Origin: Chamaelirium japonicum
Lineage: Eukaryota > Streptophyta > Magnoliopsida > Liliales > Melanthiaceae
Direction of reading: 5' to 3'
NCBI GenBank assembly: GCA_947650365.1
Contig: OX393551.1
Coordinates: 91,052,697 to 91,116,696 of the forward strand
Length of the DNA stretch: 64,000 bases
This document shows positions 11,762-20,738 of this stretch, one piece after another. How positions within the stretch are numbered: the first letter of the stretch is position 1; every line of letters begins with the position of its first letter. The position numbers were made by a program, and so were the translations under genes. Under the pieces are notes generated by a model that worked only from the letters and a program-made list of their open reading frames with translations, did not search any database and was not told where the DNA came from.

Positions 11762-12310
11762 ACTGGAGCCTGTTTGAGAATTGCAAGCAAGCTCTCCAGG
11801 AAGGCAGGAGAACGAGAGGCCGCCTCTGAGGTGTCTCGTTTGACAGCCGAACTGAAGGCTGTGAGCAAGGAGAGAGATGGACTGAGAGAGCTCCTGACTT
11901 TGAAGAAAACCTCTCTCAAAGCCAAGATTGAGGATCTTCGCAAGGGGAAACTGGAGATCAAGGGGCTGTAGGATCGTTGTGAGGCACAGAGTCACGAGCT
12001 CGAATCCTTGAAGAATCGACTCTCCAAGGTTGAGGAAGTGTCCTGTGGTCGTACCACCGAGATCACAGAGCTGAAGGAACAACTTGCTACTCAGCACGCT
12101 GTCTTTATTGCCAAAGAGGAGACTTCCAAGAAGGCACTGGAGCACGCACTGTCAGAGTGCAAGGTTTACAAGGAAACAGCAGAGAAGGCGGCAGAGGCAC
12201 TCAGGGTATATGTCAGCAGTGTCCGATCTTCGAAAGCTTCGGTTGCGAGTAAGCCTCGCGGCGAATCTGAAGGAGAGAAGTCACGTGCTCCAAGCGTAGC
12301 CAAACCCTGA

Positions 12311-12489
12311 TGTATTTCTACCGTTCCTCTTTGCTGTACTTTGTAACCTTTGTGGTATGTAAAAGCTCACTGATGTACTTGACAATTTTTTGATAATAGA
12401 GATTTTTGATGTTTGAAATTGAATGTCTTGTGTCAAACTCTTTGAATGCTGTATTCTGGATAATCTTGGAGCGCTTGAAGGTACATACA
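12311..12489 (+). terminator. Probable 3' UTR and poly(A) region of the antisense gene
   Basis: The stretch after the stop is T-rich, with TTTGTAACC and TGTATTT words and an AATAAA-like GATAATAGAG near 12392-12400. This fits the loose plant polyadenylation signals, but no single element is decisive. Confidence 0.35.
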
Positions 12490-12968
12490 TTTGAATGTAA
12501 GGGGCTGAGTCGCAACTTGATCACCCAAACTGTCGAGTAACTTGAAAATTGAAGGTTGTCGTAGCAAAACTTGAAATCATTAACATTTGCACGTAGAGGG
12601 TCGTGTCGCAACACGAGACCCTAAACTTGTTAAACGACCTGATAGCTTGAAATTGAGAGTTGTGCTGTTTCACAACCCGAAACCGTTTAACATTTGCACG
12701 TAAAGGGTCGTGTCGCAACACGAAGCCCTAAACTTGTTAAACGACCTGGTAGATTGAAATTGAGAGTTGTGCTGTTTCACAACCCGAAATCGTTTAACAT
12801 TTGCACGTAAAGGGTCGTGTCGCAACACGAAGCCCTAAACTTGTTAAACGACCTGGTAGATTGAAATTGAGAGTTGTGCTGTTTCACAACCCGAAATCGT
12901 TTAACATTTGTACGTAAAGGGTCGTGTCGCAACACGAGGCCCTAAACTTGTTAAACGACCTGGTAGCT
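12490..12968. repeat. 107-bp tandem repeat, about four copies
   Basis: AACATTTGCACGT recurs at 12582, 12689 and 12796, with an AACATTTGTACGT variant at 12903, giving an exact 107-bp period. The first copy is diverged and the last is truncated. Each copy contains the hairpin-forming GTCGTGTCGCAACACGA. It lies between the 3' end of the antisense gene and the pol scar, where the two converging transcripts would meet. 12969-13098 holds nothing I recognise. Confidence 0.9.
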
Positions 12969-13098
12969 TGAAGGTTGAGCTGACTCAACTTGAATTTGCT
13001 TGAAGGTTTGAAACTGAATGTTGCACTATCTCATAACTCAGAATTCGAACGGACAAGTAGACGTTTGAGAGCAATCTTCATTCAGCATAGAATTTACA

Positions 13099-13260
13099 TC
13101 ATAGATAGAACAGGTTAAGATTCCAAACATTCCAAGCCCGTGGCAGTCGATAGAATCCTTTGCGTCCTCCTGATTTGACTTTGTATAGACCTTCCCAGTT
13201 GGGAGCTAGTTTCCAGCTGCTGTGTTCTCTGGCAATACGAATGGTTGCGTGAAAGTTGAC
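13099..13260 (-). pseudogene. Remnant of the pol integrase C-terminus
   Basis: On the minus strand the frame from 13212 reads KLAPNWEGLYKV, then GGRKGFYRLPRAWNVW, ending at a TGA at 13101-13099. The KLAPNWEGPY...YRL...PR.WN pattern is the conserved tail of Ty3/gypsy integrases of the Tat/Athila type. Only about 40-50 codons survive, in a different frame from gag, and everything between gag and this point is gone. It marks an internal deletion of protease, reverse transcriptase, RNase H and the integrase core. Confidence 0.8.
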
Positions 13261-13300
13261 CCTCTCCAACTCCCAGATCTTTCAATCTCGAGGGAGATCT

Positions 13301-15025
13301 TCACTGTTGATGTTTGAAGGAATGATCTTGCCTGTCTTTGACAAATTCTTGAAGATGACCTTCATGTAACAAGTCTTCCAAATGATATCTTAACCGGCGG
13401 CACTGATCAGTAGAATGGCCATGACTGCGATGGAAATCACAGTAGACAGTTTTGTCTGCAGTGACTTCAGTGTCAGGCTGCAGTGGATTAGGCCATCGGA
13501 GGAACTCTTCATGCTGAATTCGATCGAGGATCTGTTCGATTGGTAGATTCCATTTGGTAAAAGTAGTCTTCTTTGGAGGAGATCGGCGTCCATCGTTTCT
13601 TGATCGCTTAGGTGCGGGATGAACCTCTGCCTCTGCGTTGTAGGCTCTGGTAGCATATTTTGTGGTTTCCCTTTCGGCAGGTCGCCTCTTTGTCTCTCGT
13701 CCCTTTCGGGCGACTTGATCGTCTTCCACCTCAATCTCCCTCTGGATTCGATCAAACATAGCTCCCAGAGAAGGAGGGGGATTGCGGATGAAGTCGTTGT
13801 AGATGTGTAGATCGAAGCAGAGAGCGTTCTGGAAAGCCAACATGATGGCTTCATCATCCAGATGTCTTCCAGAGAGGGCGGCATGTTCATTGCGAAACCT
13901 CCTGGTGAAACTTCGGAGAGTCTCGTCAGCACCCATCCTTAGCCTATATAGAGAGTCGAGCTTCTTCTCGGGCTTCAGGTTGAGCTGGTAATGCTGCACA
14001 AAGAGTTTAGCTAAAACATCGAACTGGGTGATGGACCCAGCTCGTAGGTTATGGTACCAATCGAGGGATGGCTCATCGAGGCTCCCGGTGAAGGTGCGAC
14101 ATAGCACGTTGTTCTCTTCTTCATGTGGCGTAAGAGCTTGCTTGAAGGCCAATATATGGAGAGTTGGATCTCCTCTGATACAATTGAATTTGGGGAGAGT
14201 GGGAGTTCTCCATCCCCTCGGAAATGTTGAATCGAATAGGCTTCGATGGAGAGGTCCGGCTGATGAATACCCATCTTTATGACCATGCCTTCGACTTGTA
14301 TGTGGATCAATGGGCAAGATCGAGAGGTCTTGTTCAGGCTTCTGAGTATCAGCAGGTCGGAGTCGGTGACGAAGATCTGATCTGAGCCCTTGTTGAAATG
14401 GAACGGATGGAGAAACTTTACTCTTCGAGGGTACACCTCTTATTTGTTGTCTTCTCGAAATGTTGGGCTTTGAAGGGGCTCTCTTGTCGCAGTTGTGACC
14501 GGAAGAGGATTGGAAGGATTCGTCATTGAGGCGGTCCCAAACACTCTGCTTCCAGGGGGCAGCAGAGGGAGTTGGGTCGCGTCGGATCCTCTCGAGGGCA
14601 GCCGTGCCCATTGACCTCCGTTGCTCGGAGTGAATTGAATGTCGCGGAAGATCAGCCTTCTCACTTGTGGAGGGGATCGGGAGAGCGATTCCAGCCTCGG
14701 AGGCTGCCTTCTTCAGAGCATCCCTCTCAGCGGTGAGGGTGGCGTTTTGCTTCGCCAATTGGAGTAGTTGGAAGTCGATTGCAGAGATTTGGTAAGTCGA
14801 TGGAGGGTCTTCAGCAGGAGTGGGGGCTGTTTGCCCAATTGACTGTCGTGCGGGGTGGATGATCGATCGATCGATGGATCTTCCACTCCCTGAACGAACC
14901 CCCATCTCAGGAACAGCAAGGGGCTGTCCGAAGTTGAGCCTTTGACTCATTGAACGAGTCTCAGGAAGAGCTTGTTGTTGAGTGTTACTTCCTTCTGGTT
15001 GACCCTGGTGTTTCGTCCTTGCCAT
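13301..15025 (-). CDS. gag: Gag polyprotein of a Tat-type Ty3/gypsy element
   Basis: This is a 574-codon uninterrupted frame, first ATG at 15025. Residues about 78-112 form a short coiled coil. A Retrotrans_gag-type core spans about 278-432, with LPKFNCIRGDP, then LDWYHNL and the RSFTRRFRNEHAAL helix. A Lys/Arg-rich linker (about 438-490) precedes a zinc-knuckle variant at 529-542, CDFHRSHGHSTDQC, that is C-X2-H-X4-H-X4-C. This His-for-Cys form followed by LEDLLHEGHLQEFV is characteristic of Tat/Ogre gags. The protein would assemble the capsid and bind element RNA. The frame stops 13 residues after QEFV rather than continuing into protease, because of the downstream deletion. The intact frame suggests recent selection or recent insertion. 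Confidence 0.9.
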   Translation of the reverse strand: MARTKHQGQPEGSNTQQQALPETRSMSQRLNFGQPLAVPEMGVRSGSGRSIDRSIIHPARQSIGQTAPTPAEDPPSTYQISAIDFQLLQLAKQNATLTAERDALKKAASEAGIALPIPSTSEKADLPRHSIHSEQRRSMGTAALERIRRDPTPSAAPWKQSVWDRLNDESFQSSSGHNCDKRAPSKPNISRRQQIRGVPSKSKVSPSVPFQQGLRSDLRHRLRPADTQKPEQDLSILPIDPHTSRRHGHKDGYSSAGPLHRSLFDSTFPRGWRTPTLPKFNCIRGDPTLHILAFKQALTPHEEENNVLCRTFTGSLDEPSLDWYHNLRAGSITQFDVLAKLFVQHYQLNLKPEKKLDSLYRLRMGADETLRSFTRRFRNEHAALSGRHLDDEAIMLAFQNALCFDLHIYNDFIRNPPPSLGAMFDRIQREIEVEDDQVARKGRETKRRPAERETTKYATRAYNAEAEVHPAPKRSRNDGRRSPPKKTTFTKWNLPIEQILDRIQHEEFLRWPNPLQPDTEVTADKTVYCDFHRSHGHSTDQCRRLRYHLEDLLHEGHLQEFVKDRQDHSFKHQQ

Positions 15026-15187
15026 TCAGAGAGCGAAGGGTGCAACGAGAGTGCCGACGTCCGCTCAGCTGTTTGATCAACCGAGGGGGCGAGGAAGTTT
15101 GGCTATCAAGATCGGTTGTAGGCTCAACCGATCAAGTAGTAGCGGAGAGTTGGACTTTTTGATCGGATCCTACAGACGGTGCCAAAC
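15026..15187 (-). other. Leader with primer-binding site
   Basis: In element sense, three bases (GTT) follow the CA end of the 5' LTR, then TGGCACCGTCTGTAGGATC (about 15166-15184). A TGG start just inside the 5' LTR is the mark of a tRNA primer-binding site. I cannot name the tRNA safely. The remaining roughly 140 bp up to the gag ATG is a short untranslated leader. Confidence 0.7.
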
Positions 15188-15606
15188 TGTGGGGGAAAAT
15201 CTTCGTGCCGACCCAAAGACCTCGCAGCACCAGTCAATTGGAGTTGGAGTTGACGTCGAAGATCGTTGGTCGATCTGTTGATCGAAGTTGAAGCTTTTGA
15301 TATGTAAATAGAGATGCAATCAGAGAGAGAGTTTGACACGAGAAGTGATCTCGGAGTTCAGCCGAAGCCTACGTCTCCGTGCTATAGGGTGCAACCCGAA
15401 TTCACTAACACTTTTCTCAAAGTAACCTCGACAGGCCGAGTGCTACTGAAGCCTTTTTGATCTCTTCACAGACAAGAAGATGATTAAGTAGAGGTGAAAG
15501 GTGAGAAGATAGAGATTCCAGAACTCTAGTTCTGAAAATCAGATCTCAGAGTGGGAAATGGATTTCGGATTTTTAGATTCCCTCCCTCTTACATTCAAAG
15601 GCTCTG

Positions 15607-15616
15607 CTATTTATAG
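15607..15616 (-). promoter_or_regulatory. LTR TATA box
   Basis: CTATAAATAG on the minus strand, about 590 bp upstream of the gag ATG. The same sequence is at 7696-7705 in the other LTR. It would place the U3/R boundary near 15580. Confidence 0.65.
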
Positions 15617-15729
15617 ACTTCCCGGGGAGGAATTCCGGGGCAAATGGCGGTTTTCTGCTGTCGTATCTGGGGATTCTCCAGGTAAAGCTAGCGGGCCCCG
15701 CTATCGTCTTCTGGGGAATTCTACAGGCT

Positions 15730-15944
15730 CGTGGGCCTTCCGGGCAGGGCCGATGGGTCCTGCGGTGGTCCTCGTGGGCCCACCGGGCAGGGCCGGTGGG
15801 TCCCGTGGTAGTCTTCGTGGGCCCACCGGGCAGGGCCGATGGGTCCCGTGGTGGTCCTCGTGGGCCCACCAGGCAGGGCCAGTGGGTCCCGTGGTAGTCT
15901 TCGTGGGCCCACCAGGCAGGGCCGGTGGGTCCCGCGGTAGCTGG
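15730..15944 (-). repeat. Five 43-bp GC-rich repeats in the 5' LTR
   Basis: These match the 7819-8033 set unit for unit, with the same alternation of two subtypes, so the repeat array predates this insertion. They lie in U3, upstream of the TATA box. Confidence 0.88.
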
Positions 15945-15972
15945 TAAACTTCTGCCAAAATTTGCACCCACA

Positions 15973-15977
15973 GATAC
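15973..15977. repeat. Target-site duplication GATAC (right)
   Basis: Identical to 7272-7276, and it joins straight into ATTCGTACAAATG of the satellite. Confidence 0.93.
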
Positions 15978-16183
15978 ATTCGTACAAATGGATTAGAATG
16001 GATCGTACGAATGAATTAGAATAGATACATTCGTGAGAATGAATTAGAATGGATCGTACGAATGAATTAGAATGGATCGTATGAATGAATTAGAATGGAT
16101 CGTGCGAATGAATTAGAATGGATTGTACGAATGAATTAGAATGGATCGTACGAATGAATTAGAATGGATACATTCGTGCGAAT
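15973..16183 (-). repeat. 23-bp satellite, minus block 6, right part
   Basis: This continues the block interrupted by the LTR element and ends in J1, here with GTGCGAAT/CTATTC, one base off the common form. Confidence 0.92.
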
Positions 16184-18385
16184 CTATTCTATTTCATTCG
16201 TACGATCCATTCTAATTCATTCGCATGATCCATTCTAATTCATTCATACGATCCATTCTAATTCATTCGTACGATCCATTCTAATTCATTCGCACAATCT
16301 ATTCTAATTCATTCGTACGATCCATTCTAATTCATTCGCACGATCCTTTCTAATTCATTCATACGATCCATTCTATTTCATTCGTACGATCCATTCTTAC
16401 TCATTCGTACGATCCATTCTAATTCATTTGCACGAAGGTATCCATTCTAATTCATTCGTACTATCCATTCTAATTCCTTCGTACGATCCATTCTAATTCC
16501 TTCGTACATTCCATTCTAATTCATTCGTACGATCCATTCTAATTCATTCGTACGATCCATTCTAATTCCTTCGTATGGTCCATTCTAATTCATTCGTACG
16601 GTAAGATTCATTCTAATTCATTCGTACGATTCATTCTAATTCAATCCATTCTAATTCATTCGTACGATCCATTCAAATTCATTCGTACGATCCATTCTAA
16701 TTCATTCGTACGATTCATTCTAATTCAATCCATTGTAATTCATTCGTACGATTCATTCTTACTCATTCGTACGATCCATTCTAATTCATTCGCACAATCT
16801 ATTCTAATTCATTCGTACGATCAATTCTAATTCATTAGCATGATCCATTCTAATTCATTCGTACGATCTATTCTATTTCATTCGTACAATCCATTCTTAC
16901 TCAATCGTACAATCCATTCTAATTCATACGATCCATTCTAATTCATTCGCACGAATGTATCCATTCCAATTCATTCGTACGATCCATTCTAATTCATTCG
17001 CACAATCTATTCTAATTCATTCGTACGATCAATTCTAATTCATTCATACGATCTATTCTATTTCATTCGTACGATCTATTCTATTTCATTCGTACAATCC
17101 ATTCTTACTCAATCGTATGATCCATTCTAATCCATTCGCACAATCTATTCTAATTCATTCGTACGATTCATTCTATTTTATTCGTACGATCCATTCTAAT
17201 TCATACGATCCATTCTATTTCATTCATACGATCCATTTTAATTCATTCGCACGATCCATTCTAATTCATTCATACGATCCATTCTAATTCATTCGTACGA
17301 TCCATTCTAATTTCTTCGTATGATCTATTCTAATTCCTTCGTACGATCCATTCTAATTCCTTCGTACGATCCATTCAAATTCATTCGCACGAATCTATCC
17401 ATTCTAATTCATTCGTACGATCTATTCTAATTCATTCGCACGATCCATTCTAATTCATTCATACGATCTATTCTAATTCATTCGTACGATCCATTCTAAT
17501 TCATTCGTACGATCCATTCTAATTCATTAGCACAATCTATTCTAATTCATTCGTATGATCCATTCTAATTCATTCGCACGATCCATTCTAATTCATTCAT
17601 ACGATCCATTCTATTTCATTCATACGATCCATTCTTACTCATTCGTACGATCCATTCTAATTCATTTGCACGAAGGTATCCATTCTAATTCATTCGTACT
17701 ATCCATTCTAATTCCTTCGTACGATCCATTCTAATTCCTTCGTACGGTCCATTCTAATTCATTCGTACGATCCATTCTAATTCATTCGTACGATCCATTC
17801 TAATTCCTTCGTATGATCCATTCTAATTCATTCGTACGGTATGATTCATTCTAATTCATTCGTACGATTCATTCTAATTCAATCCATTCTAATTCATTGG
17901 CACGAAGGTATCCATTCTAATTCCTTCGTACGATCCATTCTACTTCATTCGTACAATCCATTCTAATTCATTCGCACGATCCATTCGCATTCACTCAAAC
18001 GACCCATTCTAATTCATAAGTACGATCCATTCTAATTCATTCAAGCGATCCATTCTAATTCATTCGCAGGATCCATTCTAATTCATTCGTACGATCCATT
18101 CTAATTCATTCGTACAATCCATTCTAATTCGTTCGCACGATCCATTCGCATTCACTCAAACAACCCATTCTAATTCATTCGTACGATCCATTCTAATTCA
18201 TTCAAACGATCCATTCGAATTCATTCGTACGATCCATTCTAATTCATTCGCACGATCCATTCTAATTCATTCATACGATCCAATCTAATTCATTCGTACG
18301 ATCCATTCTTATTCATTCGCACGATCCATTCTAATTCAATCCATTCTAATTCATTCGTACGATCCATTCTAATTCTTTCTAATTT
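16184..18385 (+). repeat. 23-bp satellite, plus block 7 (A, H, partial B, A, H, G, G)
   Basis: A near 16430, H near 16605, partial B at 16820-16930 and 17030-17260, A again near 17665, H near 17835, then two diverged G tracts near 17988 and 18145. The block ends with TATGTGAGTGGATCGTG, which leads into junction J3. Confidence 0.9.
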
Positions 18386-18690
18386 ATTCGTATGTGAGTG
18401 GATCGTGTTTTTTCGTGCTAATGAATTAGAATGGATCGTGCGAATGAATTAGAATGGATCATATGAATGAAATAGAATGGATCGTATGAATGAATTAGAA
18501 TGGATCGTGCGAATGAATTAGAATGGATCGTACGAATGAATTAGAATAGATTGTGCGAATGAATTAGAATGGATCGTACGAATGAATTAGAATGGATCGT
18601 ACGAATGAATTAGAATGGATCGTATGAATGAATTAGAATGGATCGTGCGAATGAATTAGAATGGATCGTACGAATGAAATAGAATGGATT
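18386..18690 (-). repeat. 23-bp satellite, minus block 8 (J3 start, reversed J1 end)
   Basis: The first 35 bp hold non-unit sequence, GGATCGTGTTTTTTCGTGC, the reverse complement of the junctions near 37520 and 43615. The block ends in J1 in opposite orientation (AGAATGG/ATTCACACG). Confidence 0.9.
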
Positions 18691-19250
18691 CACACGAATG
18701 TATCCATTCTAATTCATTCGTACGATCCATTCTAATTCATACGTACAATCCATTCTAATTCATTCGCACGATCTATTCGCATTCACTCAAACGATCCATT
18801 CTAATTCATTCATATGATCCATTCTAATTCATTCGCACGAATGTATCCATACTAATTCATTCGTACGATCCATTCTAATTCATTTGTACGAATGTATCCA
18901 CTCTAATTCATTCATACGATCCATTCTAATTCATTCGCACGAATGTATCCATTCCAATTTATTCGTACGATCCATTCTAATTCATTCGTACGATCCATTC
19001 TAATTCATTCGCACAATCTATTCAAATTCATTCGTACGATCCATTCTAATTCATTCGCACGATCCATTCTAATTCATTCATACGATCCATTCTATTTCAT
19101 TCGTACGATCCATTCTTACTCATTCATACGATCCATTCTAATTCATTTGCACGAAGGTATCCATTCTAATTCATTCGTACTATCCATTCTAATTCCTTCG
19201 TACGATCCATTCTAATTCCTTCGTACGATCCATTCTAATTCATTCGTACG
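18691..19250 (+). repeat. 23-bp satellite, plus block 9 (G, A)
   Basis: G lies near 18775 and A near 19147. Nearly all of 18943-19215 is an open frame for the same reason as module B. It ends abruptly inside a unit (CGTACGAAATGGATAC). Confidence 0.9.
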
Positions 19251-20738
19251 AAATGGATACGAAGGAATTAGAATGGATTGTACGAAGGAATTAGAATGGA
19301 GAATGGATCGTGCGAATGAATTAGAATGGATCGTGCGATAAGAATGGATTGTACGAATGAAATAGAATAGATCGTACGGATAAATGAATTTGGATCGTGC
19401 TAATGAATTAGAATGGATCGTACGAATGAATTAGAATGGATCGTACTAATGAATTAGAATAGATTGTGCGAATGAATTAGAATTGATCGTACGAATGAAT
19501 TAGAAAGGATATATTCGTGCGAATGAATTAGAAAAGATCGTATGAATGAATTAGGTTGGATCGTATTAATGAATTAGAATGGATCGTGCGAATGAATTAG
19601 AATGGATCGTACGAATGAATTAGAATGGATAGATTCGTGCGAATGAATTTGAATGGATCGTACGAAGGAATTAGAATGGATCGTACGAAGGAATTAGAAT
19701 AGATCATACGAAGAAATTAGAATGGATCGTACGAATGAATTAGAATGGATCGTATGAATGAATTAGAATGGATCGTGCGAATGAATTAAAATGGATCGTA
19801 TGAATGAAATAGAATGGATCGTATGAATTAGAATGGATCGTACGAATGAAATAGAATGGATCGTACGAATGAATTAGAATGGATCGTGCGAATGAATTAA
19901 AATGGATCGTATGAATGAAATAGAATGGATCGTATGTATTAGAATGGATCGTACGAATGAAATAGAATGGATCGTACGAATGAATTAGAATAGATTGTGC
20001 AAATGGATTAGAATGGATCATACGATTGAGTAAGAATGGATTGTACGAATGAAATAGAATAGATCGTACGAATGAATTAGAATGGATCATGCTAATGAAT
20101 TAGAATTGATCGTACGAATGAATTAGAATAGATTGTGCGAATGAATTAGAATGGATCGTACGAATGAATTGGAATGGATACATTCATGAGAATGAATTAG
20201 AATGGATCGTATAAATGAATTAGAGTGGATACATTCGTACAAATGAATTAGAATGGATCGTACGAATGAATTAGAATGGATACATTCGTGCGAATGAATT
20301 AGAATGGATCATATGAATGAATTAGAATGGATCGTTTGAGTGAATGCGATTGGATCGTGCGAATGAATTAGAATGGATCGTACGGATGAATTAGAATGGA
20401 TCGAACGAATGAATTAGAATGGATACATTCGTGCAAAAGAATTAGAATGGATTGTATGAATGAATTAGAATGGATCGTGCTAATGAATTAGAATGGATCG
20501 TACGAATGAATTAGAATGGATCGTACGAATGAATTAGAATGGATATATTCGTGCGAAAGAATTAGAATAGATCGTATAAATAAATTAGAATGGATCGTAT
20601 GAATGAAATAGAATGGATCGTACGAATGAATTAGAATGGATCGTGCGAATGAATTAGAATGGATCATATGAATGAATTTGAATGGTTCATACGAAGGAAT
20701 TAGAATGGATCGTACGAATGAATTAGAAAGGATACATT
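19251..20738 (-). repeat. 23-bp satellite, minus block 10 (D-E-B-G)
   Basis: D at 19255-19400, E near 19510, B at 19740-20090, and G near 20335. Inside B a stretch of about 110 bp is tandemly duplicated, lengthening its open tract. The end at about 20738 is the reverse complement of the junction J4 seen at 37724 and 43795. Confidence 0.91.

Larger units (their letters stand above)
9555..12310 (+). pseudogene. Antisense three-exon gene, Transposase_28-like, with a nonsense codon
   Basis: Exon 1 (9555-11469) gives 638 codons, exon 2 (11553-11689) about 46 and exon 3 (11762-12310) about 182. Both junctions keep the frame (phase 1, then phase 0). The N-terminus is basic (KRKGK, residues 15-19). 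Residues about 95-275 resemble the plant Transposase_28 ('putative gypsy type transposon') family, with the tell-tale GLRLPLPPFAARLL at 151-164 and NSWRIIYAF at 177-185. A lysine cluster (387-391) could be a nuclear signal. Residues 397-447 are mostly Glu/Asp, and exon 3 is a heptad-rich coiled coil. A TAG at 11969-11971 stops the frame early, leaving about 753 residues. The same frame then runs on to TGA at 12308-12310. It lies opposite to gag, as antisense ORFs do in several Tat elements. Its molecular function is unknown; despite the family name, no transposase activity should be assumed. Confidence 0.8.
7277..15972 (-). mobile_element. Non-autonomous Ty3/gypsy (Tat-type) LTR retrotransposon
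   Basis: This 8,696-bp element is bounded by two 785-bp direct LTRs and flanked by GATAC. Minus orientation is fixed by the gag frame, the PBS beside the right LTR and the purine tract beside the left LTR. Its content is gag, a scar of the integrase C-terminus, a 107-bp tandem repeat, and an antisense gene with its own promoter and repeat cluster. No protease, reverse transcriptase, RNase H or integrase core is present, so it could move only with enzymes supplied by a related element. The layout fits gag-only (TR-GAG-like) derivatives of Tat elements, a lineage in which antisense extra ORFs near the 3' LTR are known. The lineage call rests on gag motifs read by eye. Confidence 0.92.
15188..15972 (-). 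repeat. 5' LTR of the retrotransposon
   Basis: It is 785 bp, the same length as its partner. CTATAAATAG (minus strand, 15607-15616) lies about 356 bp from the LTR start and is the likely promoter TATA box for the gag transcript. Five 43-bp repeats occupy 15730-15944 upstream of it. At 10 of the 11 sites that differ between the LTRs, this copy carries A or T where the other has G or C. Confidence 0.95.

Noticed and set aside
9555..12310. Captured host gene in the retrotransposon
   Set aside because: The Transposase_28-like region and antisense position match extra ORFs known in Tat elements, so lineage inheritance is simpler.
13390..14664. Alternative frames overlapping gag
   Set aside because: The 574-codon gag frame has recognisable domains; the others are out-of-frame readings of the same DNA.
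7277..15972. Two nested or separate LTR elements
   Set aside because: Equal LTR length, matching GATAC flanks and correctly placed PBS and PPT indicate a single insertion.
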